Notes under the pieces: generated by a model
Databases searched by the model: none
What the model was told of the DNA's origin: nothing
What the model saw: only the letters and a program-made list of their open reading frames with translations
NCBI GenBank assembly: GCA_963755755.1
Contig: CAVWLJ010000003.1
Span: 1 to 64,000, forward strand
Source of the DNA: DATKNA01 sp963755755
GTDB lineage: Bacteria > Actinomycetota > Actinomycetes > Actinomycetales > Kineosporiaceae
Length of the DNA: 64,000 nucleotides
Direction of reading: 5' to 3'
Made by a program: the position numbers and the translations under genes
Shown here: piece by piece, positions 54,280 to 63,832 of the stretch
Layout: each line of letters begins with the position of its first letter
Position numbering within the stretch: position 1 is the first letter of the stretch

Positions 54280-55198
54280 TCAGAAGTCCCCCGGCGCGAC
54301 CTGCGCACAGGTGAGGCCGAGGTCGCGCCACATCCGCACGACCTGGTCGCGGTCGTCGAGCACGCCGCGCACCTGCCACACGTGCCGGACGTTCCGGTCG
54401 AAGATCTCGCGCTTGACGACGCTGTCGCGCCGGGTGTCCCCGCGCGCCCGCAGCAGCAGCACGTCGTGCGGGATCGCGTGCCGGTCGAGCCACGCGAGGG
54501 TCGCGGCACGCGCCACGCCGTCCCGGCCCGAGACGACGACGATGGCGTTCCCGGCGGTGCGCAGGGCGCGCACGAGCTCGACCACGGGCGGGTTCGGCGC
54601 GTCCTCCCCCACCCGGTGCCAGGCGTAGGGGCTGCGGTCCGCCATGAGCGCCAGCGTGCCGTCGACGTCGACGATCCAGGCCGGCGGCAGGTCCGGATCG
54701 GGGACGTAGGTGCCGGGCACCGCCGCCTCGATCAGGGGCGCCGTGCGCGGCACCGCCGGGAGGGGGCCGTGGGCGAGGAATCGGGCGTGCAGGTCCCGGA
54801 TCACGGCCTCGCCCACCGCCGGCTCGCCCGCCGCGGCGCGGGCGGCGTCCCGGGCCAGGCACACCTCGAGCGGGACGTCGGTGAAGTCGCGCACCTCGAA
54901 CCGAGCACCGGCCCGAGCGGCGAGGCTCCGCCCAGGCCCGGGCGTGGCGCAGCCGGAGGTTGGTGTCGTCGACGACGACGTCGTGCCCGGCACGCAGCAG
55001 CGCCTCGGCCGCGGCGTGCTGCGCGAGCGTCAGGGCGTCCTCGAGCCTGCCGGTCAGCACGGGCCGCCCGGTCGTCATCATCCGCAGGTCGTCGCGGTTG
55101 ACCCGCAGCCGCCACGGGTCCTCCGCGACCCACGCCCGGGCCCACGTCGTCTTGCCGGACGCCGGGAGTCCCCGGGTGATCACCAGTCGGGCCGCCAC
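54280..55198 (-). CDS. Polynucleotide kinase-phosphatase (T4 Pnk-like), one frameshift
   Basis: N-terminal kinase with P-loop LVITRGLPASGKTTWARAWV, then VNRDDLRMMTTGRPV and HDVVVDDTNLRLRHARAWA. After a shift near 54935 comes ARFEVRDFTDVPLEVCLARD. The C-terminal HAD-type phosphatase holds PAWIVDVDGTLALMADRSPY (D-x-D-G-T), NAIVVVSGRDGVARAATLAW and VWQVRGVLDDRDQVVRMWRD. The domain order is that of T4 polynucleotide kinase, which heals 5'-OH and 3'-phosphate RNA or DNA ends. No ligase lies next to it. About 305 residues. Confidence 0.87.
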
Positions 55199-55255
55199 GC
55201 CGGAAGTGTGCCGCCTCGCGCGCCCGACCGCCCGGGTGCCCGGTACGTTCGGCAC

Positions 55256-57322
55256 GTGACGGTGTCGGCCTCAGGAGGGCAGCCTCCCGTCGGGGCCGGG
55301 GTGGAGGCCGCCGTCGGGCTGCCCGGCCTCGCGCTGCTCACCCAGGCGCTGGAGGACGCCCCCACCCTCTCGGCGGTCCTGTCGGGCCCGGAGCTGTGCC
55401 TGGTCGTCCAGAACCGGCGCTCGCGCGAGCTGATCGGTGCGCGCGCACTCGGGCAGCCCCTGGTCGAGGCGTTCCCGGAGAGCGCCGAGGCGATCGCGGG
55501 GATGCGCGAGGTCCTGCTCAGCGGGCGGACGCTCGAGGAGCAGCGCCTGGTGCGGGTCCGCGACGTGACGGGTCAGGAGCTCGTGCTGCACTTCGTCGTC
55601 TCGGCCCTGGGGTCCGGCCCTCCGTACCCTGCCGTCCTCATCTCGGGCGTCGACGTCACCACCGCCGTCCGGGACCGGGAGCAGGCGCGCCGTGCCCAGC
55701 TCCTCGCCCGGATCACCCAGGCGATGACGACGGCCGCCGACCCGGACGCCGCGCTGCAGGCCCTCACCGACGCCCTGGTGCCCCAGATCGCCGACGTCGC
55801 GGCCGTGTTCGTCATCCCCGCGACCGGCACGCCGCCGGGCGGCAACCCTCCGGCGGCGATCACCATCAACCCCGTCGTCCTCGCCGAGCTCGGTCCGCCG
55901 CCCGCGACGGAGGCCGAGCCGGAGCCCGCGCCCTGGGACGACGCCATCGCCGCGGGCCGCACCGTGCTCATCGACCTGCGCGGCCGCGATCGCGACGCCG
56001 TGAACGCGTCGTCGCGCACCTGGCTCGACCGCGCTCGCGCCGCGACCATCGTCGTCGTCCCGCTCGTCGTCGCCGGTGAGCTGGCCGGGGCGCTGGTGCT
56101 GGCCGACGGGCCCGACAGCCGGCCCTTCGAGGAGGCCGACCTGCCGTTCCTCGAGGACGTGGCCGCCCGGGCCGGGACCGCCGTCGCGCACGTGCGCAAC
56201 GTGCGGGCGCAGTGGCAGGTCGCCCTCGCCCTGCAACGGGCTTTGCTGCCGAGCGTCCTGCCGGTGCTGCACGAGGTGGACGTCGCCTCCCGCTACGTGG
56301 CCGGGAGCCCCGAGATCGACGTCGGCGGCGACTGGTTCGACGTCACCGATCTGGGCGCCGGGCGGTTCGGGATCGGGGTGGGCGACGTCTCGGGCCGCGG
56401 CCTGCCCGCCGCCGCGGTCATGGGCCAGGCCCGCGCCGCCATGCGGGCCGCCGCGCACGCGGCACTCGGGCCGGGCGACCTGCTGACCCTGCTCGACACG
56501 CACGTCGCGGAGCTCGTGGCCCCCCAGCTGGAGTCGGGCGCGCGCGTGCCCCCGCGGTTCGCGACCGCGGTGTACGGCGTCCTGGAGCCCTTCGACGAGA
56601 CGCTCCGCGTGGCCTCGGCCGGGCACCCGCCGGTGCTGGTCCGCGACCCCGAAGGCCGGGTGCGGGCGGTGTCGGCGCCGCCCGGGCCTCCGCTCGGTCT
56701 GGCGATCGGGCCCTTCGAGGAGATCACGACGTCGTTCCCGCCCGGGAGCCTGCTCGCCGCGTTCACGGACGGGCTCGTGGAGTCGCGCGACGTGGACGTC
56801 GAGCTCGGGATGTCCCGGATCGCCGCCCGGCTCGAGCGGGCCGGCGCGACGAGCGATCTCGAGGAGCTGGCCGACGACCTGCTCACGGCCGCCGGCGCGG
56901 ACCGCGCCGCGGACGACGTCGCGCTGCTGCTGGTACGGCTGTCCCCCGCTGCGACCCAGCTGCGGAAGACGCAGCTGCTCCTGTCGGGGCTCGCGGACGT
57001 CGCGCTCGCCCGGCGCGCGGTCGCCGCGGTCGCGGACGCCGTGCAGCCGCAGCGGTCCAGCGCCGTCGTGCAGGTGGCCTCGGAGCTCGCCGCGAACGCC
57101 GTCGAGCACGCCGGGCCGCCGGTGGAGTTCCGCGCGTTCGCGACGGCGCACCGCGTCGTGGTGGAGACGACGGACCGGTCCGCGCTGCCGCCGGTGCGCC
57201 GCCGCTCCGGGCGGGACGACGAGCGCGGCCGGGGCCTGGCGCTGGTCAGCGCGCTCGCCGACGCCTGGGGCGTCCGGCTCGGGCTCGGCGGCAAGACCAC
57301 CTGGGCCGAGTTCCGCGCCTGA
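55256..57322 (+). CDS. PAS/GAF-SpoIIE phosphatase with C-terminal anti-sigma-type kinase domain
   Basis: About 688 residues, intact, GTG 55256. PAS-like segment (about 20-145, FVVSALGSGPPYPAVLISGV), GAF (about 150-320, ATIVVVPLVVAGELAGALVL), PP2C/SpoIIE (about 325-560) with ALALQRALLPSVLPVLHEVD, YVAGSPEIDVGGDWFDVTDL, IGVGDVSGRGLPAAAVMGQA and ASAGHPPVLVRDPEGRVRAV, and HATPase_c (about 565-688) with VVQVASELAANAVEHAGPPV and GRGLALVSALADAWGVRLG. Such proteins set partner-switching sigma-factor control by dephosphorylating anti-anti-sigma factors; no partner is adjacent. Confidence 0.93.
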   Translation: MTVSASGGQPPVGAGVEAAVGLPGLALLTQALEDAPTLSAVLSGPELCLVVQNRRSRELIGARALGQPLVEAFPESAEAIAGMREVLLSGRTLEEQRLVRVRDVTGQELVLHFVVSALGSGPPYPAVLISGVDVTTAVRDREQARRAQLLARITQAMTTAADPDAALQALTDALVPQIADVAAVFVIPATGTPPGGNPPAAITINPVVLAELGPPPATEAEPEPAPWDDAIAAGRTVLIDLRGRDRDAVNASSRTWLDRARAATIVVVPLVVAGELAGALVLADGPDSRPFEEADLPFLEDVAARAGTAVAHVRNVRAQWQVALALQRALLPSVLPVLHEVDVASRYVAGSPEIDVGGDWFDVTDLGAGRFGIGVGDVSGRGLPAAAVMGQARAAMRAAAHAALGPGDLLTLLDTHVAELVAPQLESGARVPPRFATAVYGVLEPFDETLRVASAGHPPVLVRDPEGRVRAVSAPPGPPLGLAIGPFEEITTSFPPGSLLAAFTDGLVESRDVDVELGMSRIAARLERAGATSDLEELADDLLTAAGADRAADDVALLLVRLSPAATQLRKTQLLLSGLADVALARRAVAAVADAVQPQRSSAVVQVASELAANAVEHAGPPVEFRAFATAHRVVVETTDRSALPPVRRRSGRDDERGRGLALVSALADAWGVRLGLGGKTTWAEFRA

Positions 57323-57485
57323 CCCGAAAGTCGCCGGCGGCCGCTTCCCTCAGGCACCGCGCCGCGCGGCCCTTCCCTTCTCACGGCCGAAAGTCGGCGG
57401 TGGTGGGGCCGGGCGGCGAGGCGGAGATCGACGTACAGTCGAGGGGAGGGTCGACCAGCCGTTCGACGAAGGAAAGGCGGCGACC

Positions 57486-57749
57486 ATGAAGGGCGACAAG
57501 GTCGAGATCGTCATCGACGCCGGCGGGGACACGCGGACCTACGAGGTGTCCGCCACCCGGGCCGGCCGGCGGGTGGAGATCAGCCAGGGCCGCGGCGTCG
57601 TCGAGGTCACCGAGGTGACCCGGGGCGGGACCGCCGTCCGCACCGCGCGGTTCATGGCGGCGCGGGTCCTCGCGCTCGTCGAGCACCCGGCGCCCCGCCC
57701 GGCGCAGCCGGACGACGAAGAGGTGCCGCAGCTGCACCGGTCCGCCTGA
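57486..57749 (+). CDS. Small hypothetical protein (87 aa)
   Basis: ATG 57486 behind GGAAAGGCGGCGACC. MKGDKVEIVIDAGGDTRTYE, VSATRAGRRVEISQGRGVVE and VTEVTRGGTAVRTARFMAAR form a regular amphipathic beta-strand pattern with a short C-terminal helix and an acidic tail. Intact. Similar short proteins occur in actinobacteria without known function. Confidence 0.7.
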   Translation: MKGDKVEIVIDAGGDTRTYEVSATRAGRRVEISQGRGVVEVTEVTRGGTAVRTARFMAARVLALVEHPAPRPAQPDDEEVPQLHRSA

Positions 57750-57803
57750 CCGCGCCAGCCGGGTCGGCGCACGACCCGGCGACCTGCGCGGCAGGATGGG
57801 GGC

Positions 57804-58220
57804 ATGGACCAGATCGGGGACGCGGGCGGGCAGCGCATCGGGTCGGCCGAGCGCGACCTCGCCATCGGCCAGCTGCAGCAGCACTACCAGGCGGGGCGGC
57901 TGACCCCCGAGGAGTACGAGGACCGGTCGGTCCGCGCGTCGAAGGCCCTGACGTGGGGCGAGATCGCACCGTTGTTCAGCGACCTGCCCGAGCCCCGGCC
58001 CGGGCCGGTCCGCGTCAACCTGATGCCGGCGGCGCCGCAGCCGCAGGGGCTCGTCCCGATGAGCGACCGCGCCCGCGAGACGCTCATGGCGATCACGCCG
58101 ATGGCCGCGCTCGTCCTCTTCTTCGTCACCGACTTCACGTGGTACTGGTTCCTCGCCATCCCGATCGTCGGGATCCTGCTCTACGGCCCGGACGGCCGGC
58201 ACAAGCGCGGACGCCGGTAG
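57804..58220 (+). CDS. DUF1707 (SHOCT-like) membrane protein
   Basis: About 138 residues, intact. The DUF1707 N-terminus reads RIGSAERDLAIGQLQQHYQA, GRLTPEEYEDRSVRASKALT and WGEIAPLFSDLPEP. After a Pro-rich linker, two adjacent helices (LMAITPMAALVLFFVTDFTW, FLAIPIVGILLYG) end in a basic tail. A common actinobacterial family of unknown role. Confidence 0.88.
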   Translation: MDQIGDAGGQRIGSAERDLAIGQLQQHYQAGRLTPEEYEDRSVRASKALTWGEIAPLFSDLPEPRPGPVRVNLMPAAPQPQGLVPMSDRARETLMAITPMAALVLFFVTDFTWYWFLAIPIVGILLYGPDGRHKRGRR

Positions 58221-58234
58221 GTCCCGCGCCGAGA

Positions 58235-58486
58235 TCAGTCGGTCGGCTCGCTGAAGCGCGGCTCGAGGCCGTCGCCCTGCGGCCCGCCGGTCTCGGACAG
58301 GTCGGGCGCGTCGTCCGCCACCTCGATCGCGGTCTCGTCCGACGGGTCGATCGGGCCGCGCTCGCCCGGCGTCCCGTCGTCCTCGCCGGTGGCCATGGCG
58401 CTCTCGAGGACCGTCGGAGGCAGGTCCGGCGTCACGGCGCCCATCTCGTTGTCGCCGTCACGTGGCCGGTCGTCGTTGATGGTCAT
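58235..58486 (-). CDS. Small acidic hypothetical protein (83 aa)
   Basis: ATG complementary to 58484-58486. MTINDDRPRDGDNEMGAVTP and the rest are rich in Asp, Glu, Pro and Gly and probably disordered. Convergent with DUF1707 (14-base gap). The start signal is weak; kept because the frame is intact and composition is unlike a shadow frame. Confidence 0.5.
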   Translation of the reverse strand: MTINDDRPRDGDNEMGAVTPDLPPTVLESAMATGEDDGTPGERGPIDPSDETAIEVADDAPDLSETGGPQGDGLEPRFSEPTD

Positions 58487-58496
58487 GCCCCATGGT

Positions 58497-59979
58497 CTAC
58501 CCGGCCGTCGGGCGCTCCACCATGTGACCCGGCTCGTGCAGCGTCGCGGACCGGGCCGGGGCCGTCGGCCCGGAGCCCGCCGACGACGGCCGTGCCGGAG
58601 AGCGGACGGTGAGCCACGAGAGCAGCCCGCCGACGGCGAGCAGCACGGCGCAGGCGACGATCGCGCGGGACGCCGCGTGGCCGAACGCCACCGGGTCCTC
58701 GTAGACCGCGGCGGTGATGCCGGCGACCAGCGGAAGGGCGGCGACGGCGAGCAGCCCCGCGGCCCGCGCCACGGCGTTGTTGACGCCGCTCGCCACACCG
58801 GCGTGCCGGACCTCGACCGCGCCGAGGACCGTCGCCGTCAGCGGCGCCACGGTGAGCGACAGCCCGAGGCCGAGCACGATCGTGCCGGGCAGGACGTCGA
58901 CGACGTAGGAGGCGCCCGGCCCGATCCGGGCGAGCCAGAGGACGCCGACCGCGGAGACGATCGGCCCCACGGTCATCGGGATCCGCGGGCCGATCCGCTG
59001 CCCCAGCGCGCCGCCGCGTGCAGCGAGGAACAGCATGATGATCGTCACCGGCAGCAGCGCGGCACCGGAGGCGATCGGCGAGAACCCGGCGACGACCTGG
59101 AGCTCCACGACGAGCACGAAGAACACCCCGGAGAGCGCCGCGTAGACCGCGAACGTCACGACGTTCGTCGCTGTGAAGAGCCGCGACCGGAACACCGTCA
59201 GCGGCAGCATCGGGCTCGGCGAGCGGGACTCGACGACGACGAACGCCGCGAGCGCGAGGACGCCGCCGAGGAGCGCTCCCCAGACCAGCGGCGACCCGGC
59301 GCCCTGGTCGGGCCACGCGATGAGCCCGTAGGTCAGGCCGGCGAGGCCGAGCGCGGCCAGCACCGCGCCGGGGACGTCGAGCCCTCGGACCATCTCCGCG
59401 TCGCTGGACTCGGGCACGTGCCGCAGCGAGACGAGCACGACCAGGGCCGCCAGTGGCAGGTTGAGGAAGAACACCCACCGCCAGCCCACCGTCTGCGACC
59501 AGGTACCCGCCGGCGAACGGTCCGAGCGCCCCGGCCACGCCGCCGAGGCCGGTCCACGCGCCGATCGCGCGGGCCCGGTCCTCCGCCCGGAACGACGCCT
59601 GCAGGATCGCCAGGCTGCCCGGTGTCAGCAGCGCTCCGCCGACCCCCTGCAGCCCCCGCGCCAGCACCAGCACCAGCAGGTTGGGCGCGAGGCCGCAGAG
59701 CAGCGACGCCAGCGCGAACCACGTGACCCCGACGAGGAACAGCCGCCGGCGGCCGAACCGGTCGCCGAGCGAGCCGCCGAGCAGGATGAGCGCCGCGAGG
59801 GTCAGGGTGTAGCCGTTGACGGTCCACTGCAGGCCGGCGATCTGGGCGCCCAGGTCGCGGCCGATCGCGGGCAGCGCGACGTTGACGACGGTGCCGTCGA
59901 GCATCGTCATGCCCGAGCCGAGCACGGTCGCGAGGAGCACCCAGCGGGCCCGCGCCGTCCCGTAGGCGAGCTCGTTCAT
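58497..59979 (-). CDS. MFS drug-type exporter (EmrB/QacA family, 14 TM), one frameshift
   Basis: ATG 59979 overlaps the stop of the upstream glycosyltransferase (ATGA). The N-half reads VLLATVLGSGMTMLDGTVVN, VALPAIGRDLGAQIAGLQW, GSLGDRFGRRRLFLVGVTWF and GLQGVGGALLTPGSLAILQA. One shift near 59500 leads to GWRWVFFLNLPLAALVVLVS and the second half to ATVLGAVEVRHAGVASGVNN. Motif C-like and the D-x-T-V-V-N segment place it in the H+-antiport DHA2 group. About 490 residues. Substrate unknown. Confidence 0.88.
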
Positions 59980-61110
59980 CGGGAGGCCGCTGCCACGAGG
60001 CCGAGCGCCCGCTCGTAGGCACGACCGCTCCGCGCCACGACCTCGTCCCACGTCACCGAGGGCGGCACCGCGCGGTTGTGGGCGGCGATCCGGTCGCGCA
60101 GCGCGGGATCGGTCACGAGCCGGGTGACGGCGTCCGCGAGCCCGGCGTCCGAGGTCGCGAGCAGGCCGTCGACGCCGTCCTGGACGAACTCGACGACGCC
60201 CGTCTCCGCGCGCGCCACCACGGGCAGCCCGGCGGCGCGCGCCTCGAGCGCGGCGATCCCGAACGACTCGAGCACGGACGGCACCACGTAGACGTCGGTG
60301 CCGGCCGTAGAGCTTGCGCAGGTCGTCGGGCGCGAGCCGGCCGGGCAGCGACACCCAGCCGAGGTCGTGCCGGTCCCGGTACCGCTCCAGAGCGGCCCGC
60401 TGCGGGCCCTCCCCCGCGATCACCGCGCGCAGCCGCGTCGACGGGGGCGTGGCGGCACGCACCCGGCGCAGCGCCTCGAGCAGCGCGATCGGCCGTTTGC
60501 GCGGCGCCAGCCGCATCGCGGCGGCGATCACCACCTCGTCCGGGGTCCGCTCCGCGAGGTCGACCCGCCACGCCTCGACGTCGATGCCGTTCGGCAGGAC
60601 GCCGACGTCGACGCGTCCGCCGAGCACGGCCCGCACCGGCCGGGCGGCGACCTCGGAGACCGCCGTGAACACCGCCGGCCACGTCCCCCACCGGGCGACG
60701 AGCTCGGCCACGCGCATCAGCGGTGTCGCCCCGCCCCAGAGGGAGTGCACGGTGACGACCAGGGGCACGCCGGCGCGGACCAGCGTCGGCATGGCTCCGC
60801 GCGCGAACGGCGCGACGACGCCCACGTGGGCGTGGACGGCGTCGAACCCGCCGGCACGCACCACGCGCAGCACCTCGCGGCCGGGGCGGGGGTGCACGGG
60901 CAGCTCGTACGGCAGGTCGACGGTCGTGCGGTGCACCGGGACGCCCTCGACCACCTCGAACGCCGTCCGGTCGTGCCGGGCCCTGGGCGTGGCCGTGACG
61001 ACCTCGGCGTCCAGACCGGCCGCGCGCTGACGCCGGGCGAGCCCGTGGACCTGGGTCTCGATCCCGCCCAGCCGGGGCAGGTAGCAGTCGGAGAGGTGGA
61101 GGACTCTCAC
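59976..61110 (-). CDS. Family-4 glycosyltransferase, one frameshift
   Basis: GTG 61110: MRVLHLSDCYLPRLGGIETQ, VHGLARRQRAAGLDAEVVTA, FDAVHAHVGVVAPFARGAMP, VLPNGIDVEAWRVDL and AAAMRLAPRKRPIALLEALR are GT-B hallmarks. A shift near 60300 leads to the donor site VYVVPSVLESFGIAALEARA (E-x7-E) and AAGLPVVARAETGVVEFVQD. About 378 residues. Acceptor and sugar unknown; mannosyl transfer is usual for the family. Overlaps the MFS gene. Confidence 0.88.
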
Positions 61111-61164
61111 GCTCGCACCCTACGGCTCCGGGGTGCGCCGCCGCGTGGTGGAGAATCGGCGCCC

Positions 61165-61995
61165 GTGGCCTACACCGTCGTGTCCTTCCACGCCCATCCG
61201 GACGACGAGGCGCTGCTGACCGCGGGCACGCTCGCGCGGATCTCCGCCGAGGGTCACCGGGTCGTGCTCGTCTCGGCGACCGCCGGCGAGGTCGGCCTGG
61301 CCGCCTCGTCGTTCGGGACGGCGCAGACGCTCGCCGCCCACCGCCGCGACGAGCTGCAGCGCTCCGCGGCGGCGATCGGTGCGGCGCGGGTGGAGTTCCT
61401 CGGGTACGCCGACTCGGGCCTGGACGGGCAGGCGGTGCCGCCCGACGGGGTCGAGGCCTTCGCGCGGGCCGACGTCGAGGCCGCCGCACAGCGCCTGGCC
61501 GCGATCCTGCGCGAGGAGCAGGCCGACGTGCTCACCAGCTACGACTCCTCGGGCGGCTACGGGCACCCGGACCACGTGCAGGTGCACCGGGTCGGCGCCC
61601 GCGCCGCGGAGCTCGCCGGCACCCCGGTCGTCCTGGAGGCGACCGTCGACCAGGACCTGCTCCGCAAGGCCGTCCGGCTCGCCTCGCGGCTGTACCGGTT
61701 CCCGCCGGAGTTCGACCGCGCCGCGTTCGAGCAGGCCTACGCCCCTCGCCGGGTGCTGACCCACAAGGTCGACGTCCGGCGCTACGCCGATCGCAAGCGC
61801 GCGTCGATGGCGGCGCACACGAGCCAGGCGACCGCGGACACCGGTGACCGGACCCTCGCCGCCCTGCTCCGCCTGCCGCGGCCGCTGTACCGGCGCGTGC
61901 TGGGGCGGGAATGGTTCATCGAGCGAGGGCGCAGCCCGGGCGGTCCCCTCCTCGACGACGTCTTCGCCACGCTGCGCGAACGTCCCGATCTGTGA
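61165..61995 (+). CDS. PIG-L/LmbE-family deacetylase
   Basis: About 276 residues, intact, GTG 61165. Zinc site FHAHPDDEALLTAGTLARIS (A-H-P-D-D-E) and the third ligand in SSGGYGHPDHVQVHRVGARA (G-H-P-D-H). Family members remove N-acetyl from GlcNAc-type sugars, including MshB and Mca of mycothiol metabolism. The divergence from those two is enough that the substrate is open. Divergent from the GT4 gene, so the two may share a promoter region. Confidence 0.9.
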   Translation: MAYTVVSFHAHPDDEALLTAGTLARISAEGHRVVLVSATAGEVGLAASSFGTAQTLAAHRRDELQRSAAAIGAARVEFLGYADSGLDGQAVPPDGVEAFARADVEAAAQRLAAILREEQADVLTSYDSSGGYGHPDHVQVHRVGARAAELAGTPVVLEATVDQDLLRKAVRLASRLYRFPPEFDRAAFEQAYAPRRVLTHKVDVRRYADRKRASMAAHTSQATADTGDRTLAALLRLPRPLYRRVLGREWFIERGRSPGGPLLDDVFATLRERPDL

Positions 61996-62130
61996 CCACC
62001 GCCCCGGCTGTTCGGACCATATGACCAGGGTCGGTTGCGCTGCGCACACGAGCGCACACAGGATGCATGCGAAGGGCCTCCCCTCATCCGGACGCGGAGG
62101 CTGCCGTCCACGCCTGCGAAGGATGCCGAC

Positions 62131-63357
62131 GTGACCACAGCAGAGTCCCGCGCGGGCGCGCCGACCGTCGTGCTGCGCCTGCTCGGACCGGTCCGCCTCG
62201 AGGTGGGCGGCGCCGACCGCACACCGCTCGGACCGGTGCTGCGCGGGCTGCTGGCCACCCTCGGCTGTGCCCGCGGCCAGGCCGTGCCCCGGACGACGCT
62301 CCACGGCGTCCTCGCCCAGCTCGGCGAGAGCGACACCGGACAGCTGGACGCCCACCTCGCCAAGCTCGCCGAGGCTCTCGGAGCCGCCTCGGGCCTGCTC
62401 ATGCGCGGTGCCAGCGGGGTCCGCCTCGCCGGCCCGGGGCTGGTCACCGACCTCGACACCGTCGACGAAGCCGTGGACGCCGGTCGCGCCGCCACCGACG
62501 GCGGGGACGGGGCGGGAGCCGCAACGGCCTTCCGCCGGGCCCTGACGCGCTGGCCCGGGCCGGTCGCCGACGACCTGCCGGGCCTGCCGGTGCTCGCGGA
62601 GATCCGCGCCCGGTACGCGACGTTGCGACCCGACATCGTCGAGGACCTGGCCGACGTCGAGCTGCGCGACGGCTCGCTCCTGGCCGCCCAGGTGACCGTG
62701 CGCGAGCTCGAGGCCCACGCCGCGCAGCACCCGGAGCGGGCCCGTGGCTGGGGCCTGCTCGTGGAGGCGCTCTATCTCGCCGGGCGGCCGGTGGAGGCCT
62801 TGCAGGCGGTCCGCCGGGCGACCGCGACGGAGCTGGTCGAGGGAGGCCCGGGCCACACCGGGACGACGTGCTGCGACCCGTCGAGCGGGCGGCGCTGCGG
62901 CGGTCCCGGCTGCCCCTGGCCCGGACCGAGGACAGCACCCGGCGCCCGTCGCTGGTCTGGGTGGACCCGGCGGGCAACGCGCTCTCCCGGGCGCTGCCCT
63001 CCACCGGCAGCATCCTCGTCGGGCGGGACGCCGGTGCGGACGTGCCGCTCGCCGACGCGTCCGTCTCGCGGACGCACGCGGCGGTGCTGCGCTGGGAGAA
63101 CGGCTGGACCCTGCTCGACCTGGGCTCGCGCGACGGCACGACGCTCGACGGCCGGCCGGTGACGGACGGGACGCCGCTGCGACCCGGCGACGTGGTGCGG
63201 TGCGGCGAGGTCGTGCTGCTCGTGGCGGACGCGCGCGCGGACGGCGTCCCGGACGACGGACGGCCAGGCGGGCGGCGCCGCCGACCTGCGCGACGCGAGC
63301 GCGCTGGCCGAGCCGCTCGTGGTGGAGCTCGGCGAGGAACAGCGCCCCGTCGTCTGA
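62131..63357 (+). CDS. BTAD and FHA domain protein, frameshifted
   Basis: GTG 62131 behind GAAGGA. N-terminal winged-helix-like VVLRLLGPVRLEVGGADRTP and LGPVLRGLLATLGCARGQAV, then the bacterial transcriptional activation helices (ALTRWPGPVADDLPGLPVLA, ARGWGLLVEALYLAGRPVEA, LQAVRRATATELVE). After a shift near 62855 the FHA domain reads ILVGRDAGADVPLADASVSR, THAAVLRWENGWTLLDLGSR and DGTTLDGRPVTDGTPLRPGD (G-R, S-x-x-H, N/D-G). A second shift near 63270 gives the end ALAEPLVVELGEEQRPVV. FHA binds phosphothreonine, so a Ser/Thr-kinase link is likely. Confidence 0.87.
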
Positions 63358-63372
63358 ACCCGGCCCGCAGGG

Positions 63373-63805
63373 TCAGGCCTCGACGCGGGCCTTGAGCTTG
63401 GCCAGGCTGCCCCGCAGGGAGTTGCCGACCTCGCTCTCCAGCTGCGAGCCGACCATCATGACCGCCGCGCCCTTGAACTCCATGTGCGCGGTCACGGTCG
63501 AACTAGCCGCCCTGCTCCTCGACGCCGTACTCGGCGCGCAGGTTGATCCCCATCGGCCCGGTGCCCTCCAGCTCGAGGCGCACCGGCTCCTGGAGCCCGA
63601 CGATGGTCCAGCGGACGTCCGCGGGCATGCCGAGCACCCGCACGCGCTGCACGAACGCCCCGCCGGGGAAGAACTGCGCGGGCGCCTCGCCGGCGAAGCC
63701 CTGGTGGATCTCCACCCAGTCGCCCCAGGTCGCCGGGTTGGCGAGGACCGCCCAGACCTTCTCGGCGTCGGAGCGGATGTCGGTGGTCACAGTGACGTCG
63801 GCCAT
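63373..63805 (-). CDS. SRPBCC/polyketide-cyclase-like protein, one frameshift
   Basis: ATG 63805: MADVTVTTDIRSDAEKVWAV, LANPATWGDWVEIHQGFAGE, FVQRVRVLGMPADVRWTIVG. A missing base near 63505 creates a false TAG; on the corrected frame it continues SSTVTAHMEFKGAAVMMVGS and QLESEVGNSLRGSLAKLKAR. About 144 residues, a START-like ligand-binding fold; similar actinobacterial proteins are annotated as toxin-like Rv0910, but no partner is visible. Substrate unknown. Confidence 0.82.
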
Positions 63806-63832
63806 GCCCGCACGCTATCTGTTCGGGGGATG

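Noticed and set aside
55271..57151. 626-aa minus-strand frame opposite the SpoIIE gene
   Set aside because: Shadow frame produced by high third-position GC; the plus-strand frame carries all PP2C and HATPase motifs.
58483..61110. 875-aa minus-strand frame joining GT4 and MFS proteins
   Set aside because: Two genes with an ATGA overlap, each frameshifted; the apparent fusion comes from indels, not a real bifunctional protein.
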